The position numbers and the translations under genes are program-made. From positions 351,459,034 through 351,523,033 of the forward strand of contig OY282558.1 of NCBI GenBank assembly GCA_958295665.1: DNA of 64,000 bases, read 5' to 3'. This DNA is from Tipula vernalis (lineage: Eukaryota > Arthropoda > Insecta > Diptera > Tipulidae). The notes under the pieces were generated by a model. The model was not told the DNA's origin and did not search any database. It was given only the letters and a program-made list of their open reading frames with translations. Below are positions 43,276 to 53,458 of the stretch, one piece after another. How positions within the stretch are numbered: position 1 is the first letter of the stretch; every line of letters begins with the position of its first letter.

Positions 43276-43440
43276 AACTAATGAAATCAAAGTATATCAT
43301 CACGTGATTCATATATAATATATAAATGAAACATTTTTACTAGTTTTCCTTAGTCCGTTTGTATTACTCGAACTCTTTATTTTCTCATTAATTACGAAAA
43401 TAAATTGAAAACAAATTATAAAATAACTAGTTAAGTGAAA

Positions 43441-44842
43441 ATGAGCTCACAAACAAAAGATATTCCATCTCATCTTAACTGGTAAATCTTAATTAATATA
43501 CAAAACGGGGCATATAAGATCAGAAAATTCACATAAACAATAAAAGTGCGACCATGAAAAAGTTCGTGATTGTTGTAATGCAATAGAAAGAGCAAAATAC
43601 ACCTAATCGTCCGCCAATATATTTTTAACGGTTAGTTTTTTTGTATATCTTATACTCTTTTCCGTTAAACGTAAGTATAATTTATTTGATTATAGAACGA
43701 TAATTTAATAATTGAATGTATTAATTTCTTTTACAGAAAAACCTAAGCAGTCAACAAATAAGTTTTTAAAATCCCTTGAGCTTTCTAATGCCAAGAAAAA
43801 TAATTTAAAGTCGTGTAAAAATAAAAATGAAGAGACTTCCATTGCCAAACAAAGAACGATTATTGAAACGAATATTGTTAACCAGCCCGAAAATGTAGAA
43901 TCTTTAAACGACGAGAATGTCGCTAGTTGCGGGGGATTGCAGGATAGCATCACCGTCATTGCAAGGCAAACACACTAAACGATAAATTCGTTCAGATCAA
44001 GTTTAAGGGGTCTACAACCATATTCTAAGTTTTCCGATAGTAGATTCGCATTACTGCATGACTTTCTATTCAAAAAAATATTTGGAGCAGGGTCTTAATA
44101 TAAACAAAATGTACCCACTTTACCACGAAAAATATAAATCACCTGTGAAACATCACATGTATTCTAAAATATTCAATGATCAATTCAATTATTCATTTTT
44201 TAAACCTAAAAAAGATGTGTGTGACAAATGTTTAGAATTTGAAGCCAAGAATCAAATGTCTTCAATAGAAATAGTAGAATACGATAACCATAAAAAGTTT
44301 GTCATAGAAGCTCGTGAAGAAAAGCAAAGGGATAAAGATACAAATACAAGCAATATTACAACAGCTATAGTGAGCTATGACCTGTAGAATGTTTTCAACC
44401 TACCTAACGCAAACGCATCGAATTTTTTTTTATAAACGGAAGTTTGCAATCTACAATTTAACTGGTTTCTGCCACACAAATGAAAAAACCTGCCGTGTAA
44501 TATGGTATGAGCTAGTTAAAGGTAGAGCTGGAAACGACATTGCTTCTTTACTCATTAATTAGCATTTTAAAACGCGTGATTCGAGATAATCTGGATATCA
44601 CTGAAATTATATTATGGAGAGTTTCTTGTGTTCCACAAAATAAGAATCGTCTTACCTCAATGGCTAAAGTTGGTAAACGGAATCAGAAGCACAGCTACAC
44701 TTTATTAACTGAGCAGTTATCAAAAGTTAAACCTAGTCTCTTTAGGCCACAACTCACAAAGGATAAATCGAAGGATATACATTCCGTGTTGAAATATACG
44801 CCGAACATCGATGCAGCATTCTATACGGCTTATTTAAAATAA
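43441..44842 (+). pseudogene. transposase-like protein, CDKC/CVPQN type (possibly Sola-like)
   Basis: A possible first exon, MSSQTKDIPSHLNW, starts at 43441. An acceptor TTCTTTTACAG (ending 43736) begins a frame of Lys-rich sequence. The conserved part reads KYKSPVKHHMYSKIFNDQFN (near 44127-44186), FKPKKDVCDKCLEFE (44202-44246) with a Cys pair, ITTAIVSYDL, then a frame change to FFYKRKFAIYNLTGF, RAGNDIASLL and ILWRVSCVPQNKNRL (near 44611-44655). It ends SVLKYTPNIDAAFYTAYLK at 44842, the usual C-terminus. I know this set of motifs from many arthropod transposon-like proteins; a link to the Sola superfamily is only my guess. The catalytic stretch normally between CVPQN and the C-terminus is deleted. 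Confidence 0.68.
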
Positions 44843-45135
44843 CCTGTGTTATTACGTTAACATTATTTTTAATTTTTTTTTTATGATTATGAATTATTAA
44901 TTTAAATTTTTATAATTTAAATGTGAATTATAGCAATTTTGATTTTAAAATAAAAGATATAAACCAAAAAAACAACATTCAGAGTTTACATTATTAAGTA
45001 AAATTAATGAAGATTGATGAATGATGAAGTTTTAGTTTGCGAATTAATTAAATTATAATTAAAATCAATTAATTTGCACTTTATTTTTATCAATATTCAA
45101 TAATTTACTGTTTTTAATAAAATAAGAAAAAATCT
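44843..45135. other. AT-rich spacer
   Basis: Poly-T and AT-rich sequence with no recognised feature; it may contain the right end of the preceding element. Confidence 0.4.
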
Positions 45136-45139
45136 CGTA

Positions 45140-45268
45140 CGCAATAATGTTAGGAAATGTCATTTTGTGTAACTTTTACGATTTTGCGTAACTCGCCTTT
45201 CTCGTTTTGCATATCCCACTCGTTACACAAAATGAGGCATTCCCTAACTGGTTGCATAAATATATATT
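45140..45268. repeat. ~125-bp palindrome (MITE-like)
   Basis: GTTAGGAAATGTCATTTTGT then GTAAC on the left is inverted as GTTACACAAAATGAGGCATT then CCCTAAC on the right. Arms are about 35 bp, with a centre of about 55 bp. Confidence 0.65.
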
Positions 45269-45399
45269 TTATGTAGCTATATGCTTGATTTTTATAAAAT
45301 AATTTTGATATCCTAAAGATAAGTTTTGTTTTCAATTTAGGATATACCTATAATTGATCGGAGAGCAACCACTGTTACCAGTTTGTCAAACGTTCAACA

Positions 45400-46500
45400 T
45401 TGCGAAAACGACTCTTCTTCAAATATAACATTCGAAATGGAGTCACCCAGTAGTTTTTTAATTGCAAATTTAAAAACAAATTTTGTTGAAGAATTAATAA
45501 AAAAATCTGTCAATTGAAGCCTGATATAAATCAAATGGTTTTGTAAATGAAATTGAACAAAAGGATTTGGTTCATTTAATTGTGGACTGTTTTACACAAT
45601 TCTATTAACGAATTTGAGACGACGAACGTCGTCAAAAATAGTACCAAATATAAAAGGAAACTTTATGAATGTAAAATTTACAATCTATATGTAAATACAA
45701 TTTTTAAACGTAAAAGGTACGAAAAACCAAGCTTAGCAACCACAAATTCAGGATCAAGTGAAATAAGTGATCGAGAAAATCATGTTACAGAAAATTTATC
45801 ACTTTACTACTGCATATTTAATAATAATTTATTAACTGGGAGAAAACTGCAAACCATTGAATGAACCACTTTATGACGTCAAATCAATCGCATTATCTCA
45901 TTTTTTTAATTGGTGGCCTGTTATATAATGATAGCCCTGGATATTAACTTGTAAGTCGCAAAAACTAGGTAGCTGCGATAAATAAAAATAGTATTCGGTC
46001 GGAACATAAATTAATTCTTTTATTTTTCAGATCAAAATCGATTTTAATTATATAAAGCCGGGGAAAAAGGACAAACTTTAAGAAAAATTTGAAGACAAAT
46101 CTAATTTAAATTTATTCTCTAAACTAAAAACAACAAAGATTGATGAAAGTATGACTCCGTTATAATTTCGTTCTTGAAATTTAACTAAATTAATTCGGTT
46201 CATTTGTTTTCCAGATTCTAAAGATTGTCTTGCAGCACTAATTCTTCATGCGATAATTCAACCAAATCGCATTTCTAAAATATACAAACCAACAATTAGT
46301 AATTTGCAAAATGATTTCTTACTCCATGTAACATCTATAAACGACAAAATGAATATTCTAAAAAAAAAACTGACAGTACAACCATAAATAATTGTTGTTG
46401 GATCAGATATCACCAAGTTTACACATTTTTATGTGGGTGAAATACAAGCTTATGAGTTTCCAGAAATGTTTGAACATTGTCATAGAACTGACATTTGTTT
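45400..46500 (+). pseudogene. uncharacterised arthropod repeat-associated gene, decayed
   Basis: Broken plus-strand frames match a protein type I have seen repeatedly in arthropod genomes without a known role. A possible start, MESPSSFLIANLKTNFVEEL, is at 45437. LVHLIVDCFTQF follows (45570-45605), then NSTKYKRKLYECKIYNLYV. HFFNWWPV (near 45900) precedes IDFNYIKPGKKDKL (near 46034-46075), and DSKDCLAALILHAIIQPNRI then KPTISNLQNDFLLHV (46213-46330). The last part, IIVVGSDITKFTHFYV, runs to about 46440. Candidate introns ending in CAG lie near 46030 and 46214. The LINE endonuclease begins right after. I cannot assign a function; a mobile-element origin is possible. Confidence 0.45.
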
Positions 46501-46504
46501 TTAA

Positions 46505-46934
46505 TTTTAAGTATTGGGGATCAAGAATAAAAACCCACAAGGGTAAGGAGCTGTTTGCAGCTGGTCGAGCTTTAAACTACGAGTTCCTGTCTGGAGGTAA
46601 ACCAACATATTGGCCAGCCGAAGCAAATAAGATACCAGATTTGATAGATTTCTTTGTAACGAAAGGGATGTATGAAAACTACATACTACTCGAAAACAAT
46701 GAAGGAATTTCATCTGACCAGGCGCCTGTCATTATGATACTCAGTGATACCATTGTCAAAAAAGAAAATTTGCCTAAGTTATCAAAAAATAATACAAACT
46801 GGGATCTCTTCCAGAACCTAGTCGAAGACAATACTGAATTACAAATACCAATTAAAACTTCGGCAAAACTTGATGTTCAATTAGCGCTTGTAGCGATGAA
46901 TAATTTCACCGTTACAAGCAATTCATCGATATGA
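46505..46934 (+). pseudogene. Jockey-like LINE endonuclease C-terminus
   Basis: The frame reads FNFKYWGSRIKTHKGKELF (about 46504-46560), a degraded copy of the DFNAKHxxWGSR box of apurinic-like LINE endonucleases, where Asp-Phe-Asn has become Phe-Asn-Phe. Next are GGKPTYWPAEANKIPDLIDF (46595-46654), with the conserved Pro-Thr-Tyr and Pro-Asp-Leu-Ile-Asp, and LLENNEGISSDQAPVIMILS (46690-46745), holding the SDH catalytic motif as SDQ. Loss of the SDH histidine and the DFN aspartate means no nuclease activity. It matches the Jockey group best. A degraded reverse transcriptase from the same kind of LINE follows at 47.2 kb. Confidence 0.82.
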
Positions 46935-47118
46935 ATTGTAAGATGCATTTTAAGCTGACTTTTGTCAAATTTCAATCTAAATTGTCGGTAGAATTTTGAA
47001 CTGAATTTTAAGCTGAATATAAAGCAATATTTTAAGCCGTATTTTATATGCTGAATTAAGGGCGAAATTTTAAGTTAAACCCAGTGTCGCGATGAATAAT
47101 TTCACCGTTACAAGCAAT
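46893..47118 (+). repeat. direct duplication of a 30-bp segment inside the LINE
   Basis: GCGATGAATAATTTCACCGT then TACAAGCAAT is found at 46893-46922 and again, identical, at 47089-47118. The spacer repeats words such as TTTTAAGCTGA and GAATTTTAAGC. This looks like local tandem expansion between the endonuclease and reverse transcriptase of the LINE. Confidence 0.85.
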
Positions 47119-47199
47119 ACCGATATTACGGTGATAAGAAAAAAAAAATATAATTGAATCGTCAGTCGGTAATGGATTACGAAAATTATTCTAAGTAAT

Positions 47200-47590
47200 C
47201 AACGCAGCGTTCAGTTTAAAATACGTTCCATACCAGTGGAAGGTGGCAGAGGTGATGATTCTAAAACCTAACAAGGCCAAACAAGAAAAAAAAACGTAAA
47301 GGCCGACTTGACTACTTTCTACAGTTTCAAAATTATTTGAAAAGCCGCCACTCATGATGTTAAAATCAGTAATATAAGTAAGAAAACTCGAGAGACATTC
47401 TACCATAGATCAAGTGAATACAATCACAGATTTAATTGAAGATGCTCTGAAAAATAAAAAAATATGCTCAAGTATCTTCTTGGACGTATCTCAAGCCTTC
47501 GACTAAGTATGGCACCGAGGCCTGGAATATGAACTAGACAAAGATCTGCCGAAGCAGGTTTACCTGATTTCAAAGTCATATACAATTAGT
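47200..47590 (+). pseudogene. Jockey-like LINE reverse transcriptase, N-terminal part
   Basis: In broken frames the plus strand reads FKYVPYQWKVAEVMILKPNK (47214-47275), which is the YFPxxWKxAxVIxIxKPGK motif. A degraded RP-SLLxxxSKLFEK (near 47296-47345) follows, then HSTIDQVNTITDLIEDAL (47399-47452) and SSIFLDVSQAFD-VWHRGL (47470-47525), which contains the first catalytic Asp. A TAA replaces the Lys or Arg codon after AFD. The sequence fades at about 47585, before the FADD box. It is part of the same LINE as the endonuclease upstream, with a deletion or expansion between. Confidence 0.82.
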
Positions 47591-49010
47591 AACAACTATT
47601 AATCACTAACAATATTTTTCTTATACAATGTAAACATTTAGTAATGGAAAATGTATACTTTGTCGCACGTTTCTATATTCAGTGCATAAAAAAACGACTA
47701 CTTTTAATGCTGCGGAATCGAAATTATACCTCATTGTCATTTATCATACAATCCTGGTGTTACGCAAAAATAAGCAAACGATACCTTTTTTTTAAATTTA
47801 TCAATTTTATTATTAAATATCTCATATCGATATAAATTGAAATTTCATATTGATAATTGGAAAATTGTAGCTTACAACAAAAATTGTTGTTCATTGCACA
47901 AAAAAAAAAAAAAAAAAATCAACAACATAAAATATGTAATTTCAACTTTTTATATTTTGTAAATATATTTTTATTGAAATTAAATTCAATATATGCGCAC
48001 TGCACAAAAATAAATGTTAATACACGAGTATCTGCATTGTTAAATAAAAAAATTTAAATAAAAATTGCATTTGAAAAATTGATTTGATTACTCGTATAAA
48101 ATTATCAATCAAACAATCTACAAATTTAAATTATTTTATTATTGGTTTAACCATTAGTGTTTTTTAGTTTAATTTTAAATTAATAGTAATAAAAATTACG
48201 TTACATCAACTTTTTTCTCTGTACTTAGAGACAGACGATCAATATTTTAACGATTTTTTTTTTGTGGTGATAACGTTCAAAATCAAAATGAACACAATGA
48301 AGGACAAAGCGAATTACCATATTTTTGTTATAATACCAACACAAAATGATAATGGAAATACTTAATTGGAAGCCACCACCACTAACCGAAATTTGTGTTA
48401 ATTGGTTAGTACAAGTGAAAAACTGACTTTTTTTTTAATTAAACTTAATTGCTTAATTATTTTATATAGTCATCGTTTACCGTAACGGCTGAGCAATCCT
48501 CTGTCGAAAGAATAACTTGGATGAAATAACAAGTTGTCGCAGTTCCAACAAATTACTAGAATCACTACGAATTTTCAGAGCCAAGTAGTATTTGTCTCAA
48601 AAACTCATAATATTTCGACCTTTATGTAAATTTGGTCATTTTTCTTTCTACTGATTATTAAATGAGTATTTCTGATAACGGTTTTACTGTGTGGGAGGAA
48701 GGGGGGGGGGATTTCTACTAGCCTGTTCTTCCGAATACCTTTGTAAATAAAATTTTGTTTATTTTTATATGATTTTCTCGCAAAGAAAAGTGGGAAAAAT
48801 TTGACCCAGAAAAACTGTTAACTACTCAAAAACAAACGAGGGGTAGGCGAAACCTAATTGCCAGGTGCTTCCTGTCTGTCGCAGTGAAAAGTGAAAGTTG
48901 GCTTCGGGTTGATCTTACCCCCGTTTTCAGTAATAAGTTTATCGAATTTTGTCAATTTTATAACAAAGGTGAATATTTGTTTCATTGTATTTTTCTATTT
49001 TTTTTTTTAT
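47591..49010. other. AT-rich stretch without recognisable genes
   Basis: Short frames at 47644 and 47857 lack motifs. A G run (GGAAGGGGGGGGGG) lies near 48700-48713. Confidence 0.5.
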
Positions 49011-49014
49011 AAAT

Positions 49015-49110
49015 ACTAGAGGGCTGAGCCCTTGCTCGCTTTGCTCGTCAACACCTACACACCCTGCTTCGCCCTCTAACCCTTCTCGCTTCGTGAAGAT
49101 TAACTTCGAA
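49015..49110 (+). repeat. GC-rich palindromic tract, GCTCGCTT type
   Basis: AGAGGGCTGAGCCCTTGCTC then GCTTTGCTCGTC, with CTTCGCCCTCTAACCCTTCT and CGCTTCGTG, is much more GC-rich than its surroundings. GGGCTGAGCCC is a short palindrome. The word set resembles ends of some insect repeats, possibly Helitron-like, but I cannot prove it. Confidence 0.4.
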
Positions 49111-50345
49111 AAAAACGTATTTTCACATAAAAGAATTAAGGTTTTATTTTAATTTTTTTATATTTTTTTTAATATTTTTTTCTCGTTAGTTTTTTCGAAA
49201 TTCTAAATTGTCCGTTGCAAATTTAATATAATGTCGAAGGCGGGAACCTAACATTGTAAAAGCTAAACACTTTATTATATAACAATTCGGTTCAGTGTCA
49301 GTTACCTGGTTGAATTAGAGAAAATGTCAATTTGAGGTAGTGTCCATCCATATCTTGTTTTCGAAGACCAATGCGAGGGCTGTGAAAAATATTCTACATA
49401 GAACGTTTAACGTCACAAGAAACCTTTCAATCAAACATCGGTCCCCATCGACAAATTATCACTGCGGAAAATTTAAAGAGAATCAAGATGAAAGCTGTAA
49501 CTCGTCAATATGGAAAATACCGTTTTAATAAGTTTAATGAGCAAAAGAAGTACTTATAATACCAAGTCGGAATTGAAAATCGGCCTAACCCAAGAGATTG
49601 ATGGTGTCATCGCGAATAATGAAGATTCCTCAGAATATACGATTAAAATAATCGTTTGATTAATGCATTTAGCGTTAAATGCTTATAATCGAATTTGCAA
49701 TGTGTTTAATAAATGTTGGCCACCTTTTGGACACTCTATTATGAATGAGCTACTGCTGAAAATAGAGTGTTCCAAAAGTCATGTACATATACATATACAT
49801 ATAAATAAACAAATAAACTCTTGAACTTTCATTTCCACTTTGAATCGTTAAAATCAATCAATTTGTCTTTAAGTTGTGAATTAAAAAATAAAAACTTGCT
49901 TTCTTTATAATTTGTTATTTATTTTTATACCTAGTCTATAAAAGCACACGCAGGTACTACAGCATAGAAAATAAAAAAAAAAAACATAAAAGGAACAGAG
50001 ATTACAACTATTATAGTTGCTTTCCATTTATTTTGTTTAATAATTACTTATAATGATTTAAGGAACTACATTGCAAAGGTATGTGTATCAAAATCTTTAC
50101 TTATCCTGTACCCTGATTCTCTAACAAACGAGACAACACGTAAACGCGAAAACCCGAAAAAAGCAAAGCGGTGGGCTATGAGTACCTAACACCTTGGATC
50201 TGACTACATCTAAAATAATAACGAAAAATTGCAAACCCACAAAACCCACAAGCCCCGCCCCACAAGCTGCCACGTCCATGTATCCTCCCATATTTCAGAG
50301 AAACATGGTGCTGTTCTTTAAGACTTTATGCAATAAAACACAATA
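49111..50345. other. AT-rich stretch with one hairpin
   Basis: TTTTGGACACTCTATT (from 49726) pairs with AATAGAGTGTTCCAAAA (to about 49778) around a 20-base loop, with one bulge. Otherwise no feature is supported. Confidence 0.5.
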
Positions 50346-50349
50346 TTTT

Positions 50350-50518
50350 GCTTTTTTTTTAATTTTTGTTGAATGTTAATTAATTCTTGTAATTTCTAAA
50401 TATGCTACCGGTCTTACGACACTTTTAAATGTGTTTTTTATTAACACGTAGAAACATTTTAGTATTTACGAACGTTAATTCAACGAAAACCGGCTAATAG
50501 GCAGAATTCTATTTATTT

Positions 50519-50556
<38 letters not shown>

Positions 50557-50715
50557 ATATGTTCCGAAGATTGTAAGAGCATTCAATCTAGTTTCGAACT
50601 GATGAGCTTATGATTTGAAAAAATCAATCCTCTCATCAGGCCGCGGCGACTGGACTGACTATACCACAATTTACATTCTATATATACAGAATGTCCTGTG
50701 CTTTATGTTAAATTT
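50350..50715 (-). repeat. Penelope terminal blocks B and A, second copy
   Basis: 50350-50520 matches block B of the 17-kb element (TAATATGCTACCGG and CGGCTAATAGG words, GAATTCTATTTATTTAA). A run of 30 T (50521-50550) follows, then block A (50559-50710), with ATGTTCCGAAGATTGTAAGA and CATTCTATATATACAGAATG. No Penelope coding sequence is attached. Read on the minus strand the order is A, poly-A, B, the order that precedes the Penelope gene at 17.5 kb. Confidence 0.8.
50588..50653 (-). ncRNA. candidate hammerhead ribozyme, second copy
   Basis: On the minus strand: CCAGTC, GCCGCGGC, CTGATGA, a 37-nt segment, GAAACTAG. Core, cleavage triplet GTC and stem I sequence are identical to the 17-kb copy. 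Stem III has one mismatch (ACTAG instead of ACTGG). Stem II starts GAG with TTC, so an A-U pair became G-U, and its loop carries a 6-bp hairpin (TGATTT with AAATCA). Confidence 0.48.
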
Positions 50716-50723
50716 ATGTTAAA

Positions 50724-50759
50724 TTTCTAACAAACACCCAAGAGAGTGTTTGTTAGAAA
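50724..50759. repeat. perfect 14-bp hairpin
   Basis: TTTCTAACAAACAC pairs with GTGTTTGTTAGAAA around the 8-base loop CCAAGAGA. No T run follows, so it is not a bacterial-type terminator. It sits at the edge of the Penelope block. Confidence 0.8.
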
Positions 50760-51069
50760 GTTAATAAAGGAGAAACATCCGAAACGATCATAATTTCAAT
50801 TTCAAATAAAATAAATATCTCATTAAGAAAGTGACAAAACCAAAATATTGAGCTTTATTATATAAAATCTTATGCTGTTCTTTCCTTAACTACTTTATTT
50901 ATTCCAAATTGACCCCATTGCTAATCTCGTCCCTTTTCCTCTCTTTCCTTTCTTTTCCTTTCTTCCGTTTTTTTCCCTATTTCTTTTATTTATTGATTAT
51001 TAAACTTAGAAAACAGAAAAATAAAAGTCACAATATATAAACATTCGTTTATACATTCATTGATTTATA

Positions 51070-51630
51070 CAGTGCTGTTTAAAAAAAAAGTGGTCAAACA
51101 TATTTTTTTACAAATTGGATTCTTGGTTGCTAAAATTACAAAACTTTTGAAAGCAATTGGCTTATGGAGAAAAAAAAATATACCTGCAATTTAGAGGGAA
51201 AACCCGAAAAATGCCTACATATTCAAAATACGTTGATTAGAGCTAAATTAATGGAATAAAGTAAACACTTATTTTCTAATTTTTTTTTTGGTTCGTTCTG
51301 CAAAAAAAAAACTCCCCAGACAACAACTCCTCCAGTTTTCAGCGGAAGTTTTAAAAGACATTCGTTGCTAAGACCCTCTCGAGGTTCTCTTCGTGCGAGG
51401 ATTCTACCATCTCCTGGCCTTTAAGTCCCAAATAGGGTATTTGAATATTTTCGCATTTTTTCGATTTTTCCTCTAAATTGCAGGTAACAGTTTTTTTTAA
51501 AATTGGGTCATAAAAGTATTTAAAATGAAGCCAATATAAGCCAATTGCTTTTAAATGTTTTGTAATTTTAGCAACCAAGACCCAAGTATGTAATAAAGTG
51601 TGTTTGACCAATATTTTTTGCAGAGCACTG
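51070..51630. mobile_element. Tc1/mariner-type MITE with TA target duplication
   Basis: The left end CAGTGCTGTTTAAAAAAAAA then GTGGTCAAACA and the right end (minus strand) CAGTGCTCTGCAAAAAATAT then TGGTCAAACA are inverted repeats. Similarity continues inward through GGTTGCTAAAATTACAAAAC and ACCTGCAATTTAGAGG. TA dinucleotides lie directly outside both ends (51068-51069 and 51631-51632), as Tc1/mariner elements require. The 561-bp element has no transposase gene. The frame across its right half on the minus strand is inverted-repeat sequence and not a gene. Confidence 0.88.
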
Positions 51631-51632
51631 TA

Positions 51633-52370
51633 TAAATAGCAATATGATTTTTTGAATTTTTTTGGGCTGCGATGCATATTTTCCTAACTAAAAATTATTA
51701 GAATACTGGTAAAAATTATTAATGACGAATGGTTTGCAATGTGTTTTAAAGTGTCGAAGTTGCAGGTATATCAAATTATCGGGAGGACCATTAAAAGTTG
51801 ACTGATTACGTCGAAAAACATCGTTAAGACCATAGTTATTGTTAGCCTTTACGCGTTCAAAACTCATCTGAATGCAGTTCAATATTTTTGACATTTATTT
51901 AGTACATATTTAATTTTAGTGTATACATTTTTTCCTCCAGTATGACATAATGGTTTCTTCTAAATTGATTGAAAAAAAAAAAAAAAAGTATCCAAATTGT
52001 GCTAGATTTGTTTTCTTTTAAGAAATGTGGCCTTCTGATTTGCAGTAATATTAAAAATAGACACAACTTGCAGAATTCTGCGTGGCAAGCAGAATCCATC
52101 TATTTCATTCCTTATAAACTAGTGTTTTCTAATTTTGATGCATGCAGAATTCTACACATCTGTTTCCAGCATAAAGGGCACATTATAGTGCTGTATTATA
52201 TCAGAGTGCTTTAATATAATGTGATTCGACTTTACCTCATTACTAATAATTTTTTTTGATAAAAACAAAAGACTCATGCTTAAATAATTGCTGCAAAGTT
52301 AGAATTTCATTTTTAAAGTTTAACACATTAGTACTAGTCAAGCTCATATATTCCTCCCAATTGCTTTATT
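51633..52370. other. unassigned AT-rich stretch
   Basis: No supported feature; short frames only. Confidence 0.5.
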
Positions 52371-52374
52371 TTGA

Positions 52375-52800
52375 AATTTAATTTATTGATCTATCCAATA
52401 TTGTGGTGCACAATTCCAAATATTTACAAGGTAATTTAAATGTGTATAAATATGTGAGTAGTACAAAAGTAATTGAATATTAACTAGTAATAAATGTTTA
52501 ATACGCTTCAATACAGCTATAAATGGAATCAAGCGTGACTTGCTTCTGAACCGAATGAATATGATCAGATAATCTTAATTGCCACATTCAACACCACACC
52601 AAGATATTTAGCTTGATTTACTTCTTCAATATTGACATTATTCATTTTTATCAAGTTACAATTGGGATTTTTTTTATTGTGGTGAAAGAAGATAACTTTC
52701 GTCTTATTCGGGTTTACCGTCAATTTATTATTTAAAAACCAGTCATAGATTAAGTTGCAGTAATTTTAGCAGATTCAACTGCAAACAATTGCAGGTGACC
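52375..52800 (-). pseudogene. LINE reverse transcriptase C-terminal fragment
   Basis: On the minus strand, from about 52755, the frame reads DWFLNNKLTVNPNKTKVIFF (to about 52695), the conserved W-xxNKLxxNxxKT motif after the FADD box of Jockey/CR1-type LINEs. It continues MNNVNIEEVNQAKYLGVVLN (52650-52590), the KYLGV motif. After a frameshift, LSDHIHSVQKQV and FIAVLKRIKHLLL follow, and the last part YSHIYTHLNYLVNIWNC (near 52455-52405) matches the family pattern I-xYxxxxWG. No endonuclease or FADD box is present. Confidence 0.8.
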
Positions 52801-52906
52801 AGCAACCTTTAATTCAAAAAAATTGTTTACGTAGACTTAAGTTACATACCCCTAAATGCGGACCCCTAAATCCGCAGTATAATTCCTTTTGTTTAATGCC
52901 GTATAA

Positions 52907-53458
52907 AGGCTTTGCCACAGCTATTTTCGTGCGATGCGATTCGCGTCAAATTTCGCACTTGATGTCACACTTAACAGCGACGCGACTTTTTTTTCGTAAC
53001 AACTGTCATAGTCATTGGTTGAAATTATTTTGTACAGTTTTTCTCGAAATTTTAATTATTTTTATTTATTTAATTTATTTAATAATTGTGTATAAATCAA
53101 AATATTTAATTGTTGCGAATTTTTCGATCATTTTGTATTGTACAGTTCCTTGTCTTCTCAAAAAAGTGAGGTTAAAACATGCGATAAAAAAATTCGTATG
53201 TATGTGGAAAGTCTCCAAACGCGAAAAAAGTTTTTTCTCCAATTGCGAAATTTCAAACTTCGCACGATAAAATATAAAATGAATTATATATGAATAAAAA
53301 TTATTTTATTTCAAAACACAAATGTATAGGATTTAAAGATTATAATGATATTTGATAGTTTTTTCATATATTTAGTATCAAATCTATTCTAAATGCAGTA
53401 GAATTTGAAAAGAAAAAAAACAAATCGCATCGCACAAAAAATAGCTGTGGCAAAGCCT
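52907..53458. mobile_element. ~550-bp MITE, AAGGCTTTGCCACAGC ends
   Basis: The left end AAGGCTTTGCCACAGCTATT then TTCGTGCGATGCGATT is matched inverted at the right end, AATCGCATCGCACAAAAAAT then AGCTGTGGCAAAGCCTT. The arms are about 37 bp and almost perfect. Interior pieces (TCGCGTCAAATTTCGCACTT and GCGAAATTTCAAACTTCGCAC) are also partly inverted. The open frame spanning 52896-53270 is most likely incidental. Family and target duplication unknown. Confidence 0.85.

Noticed and set aside
50724..50759. Hairpin as a transcription terminator
   Set aside because: Eukaryotic context and no T run; more likely a transposon-end palindrome.
51351..51677. 108-residue minus-strand open frame
   Set aside because: Lies over the inverted repeat of the Tc1/mariner MITE; no motif.
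52896..53270. 124-residue open frame
   Set aside because: Overlaps the left end of a MITE and has no domain; likely incidental.
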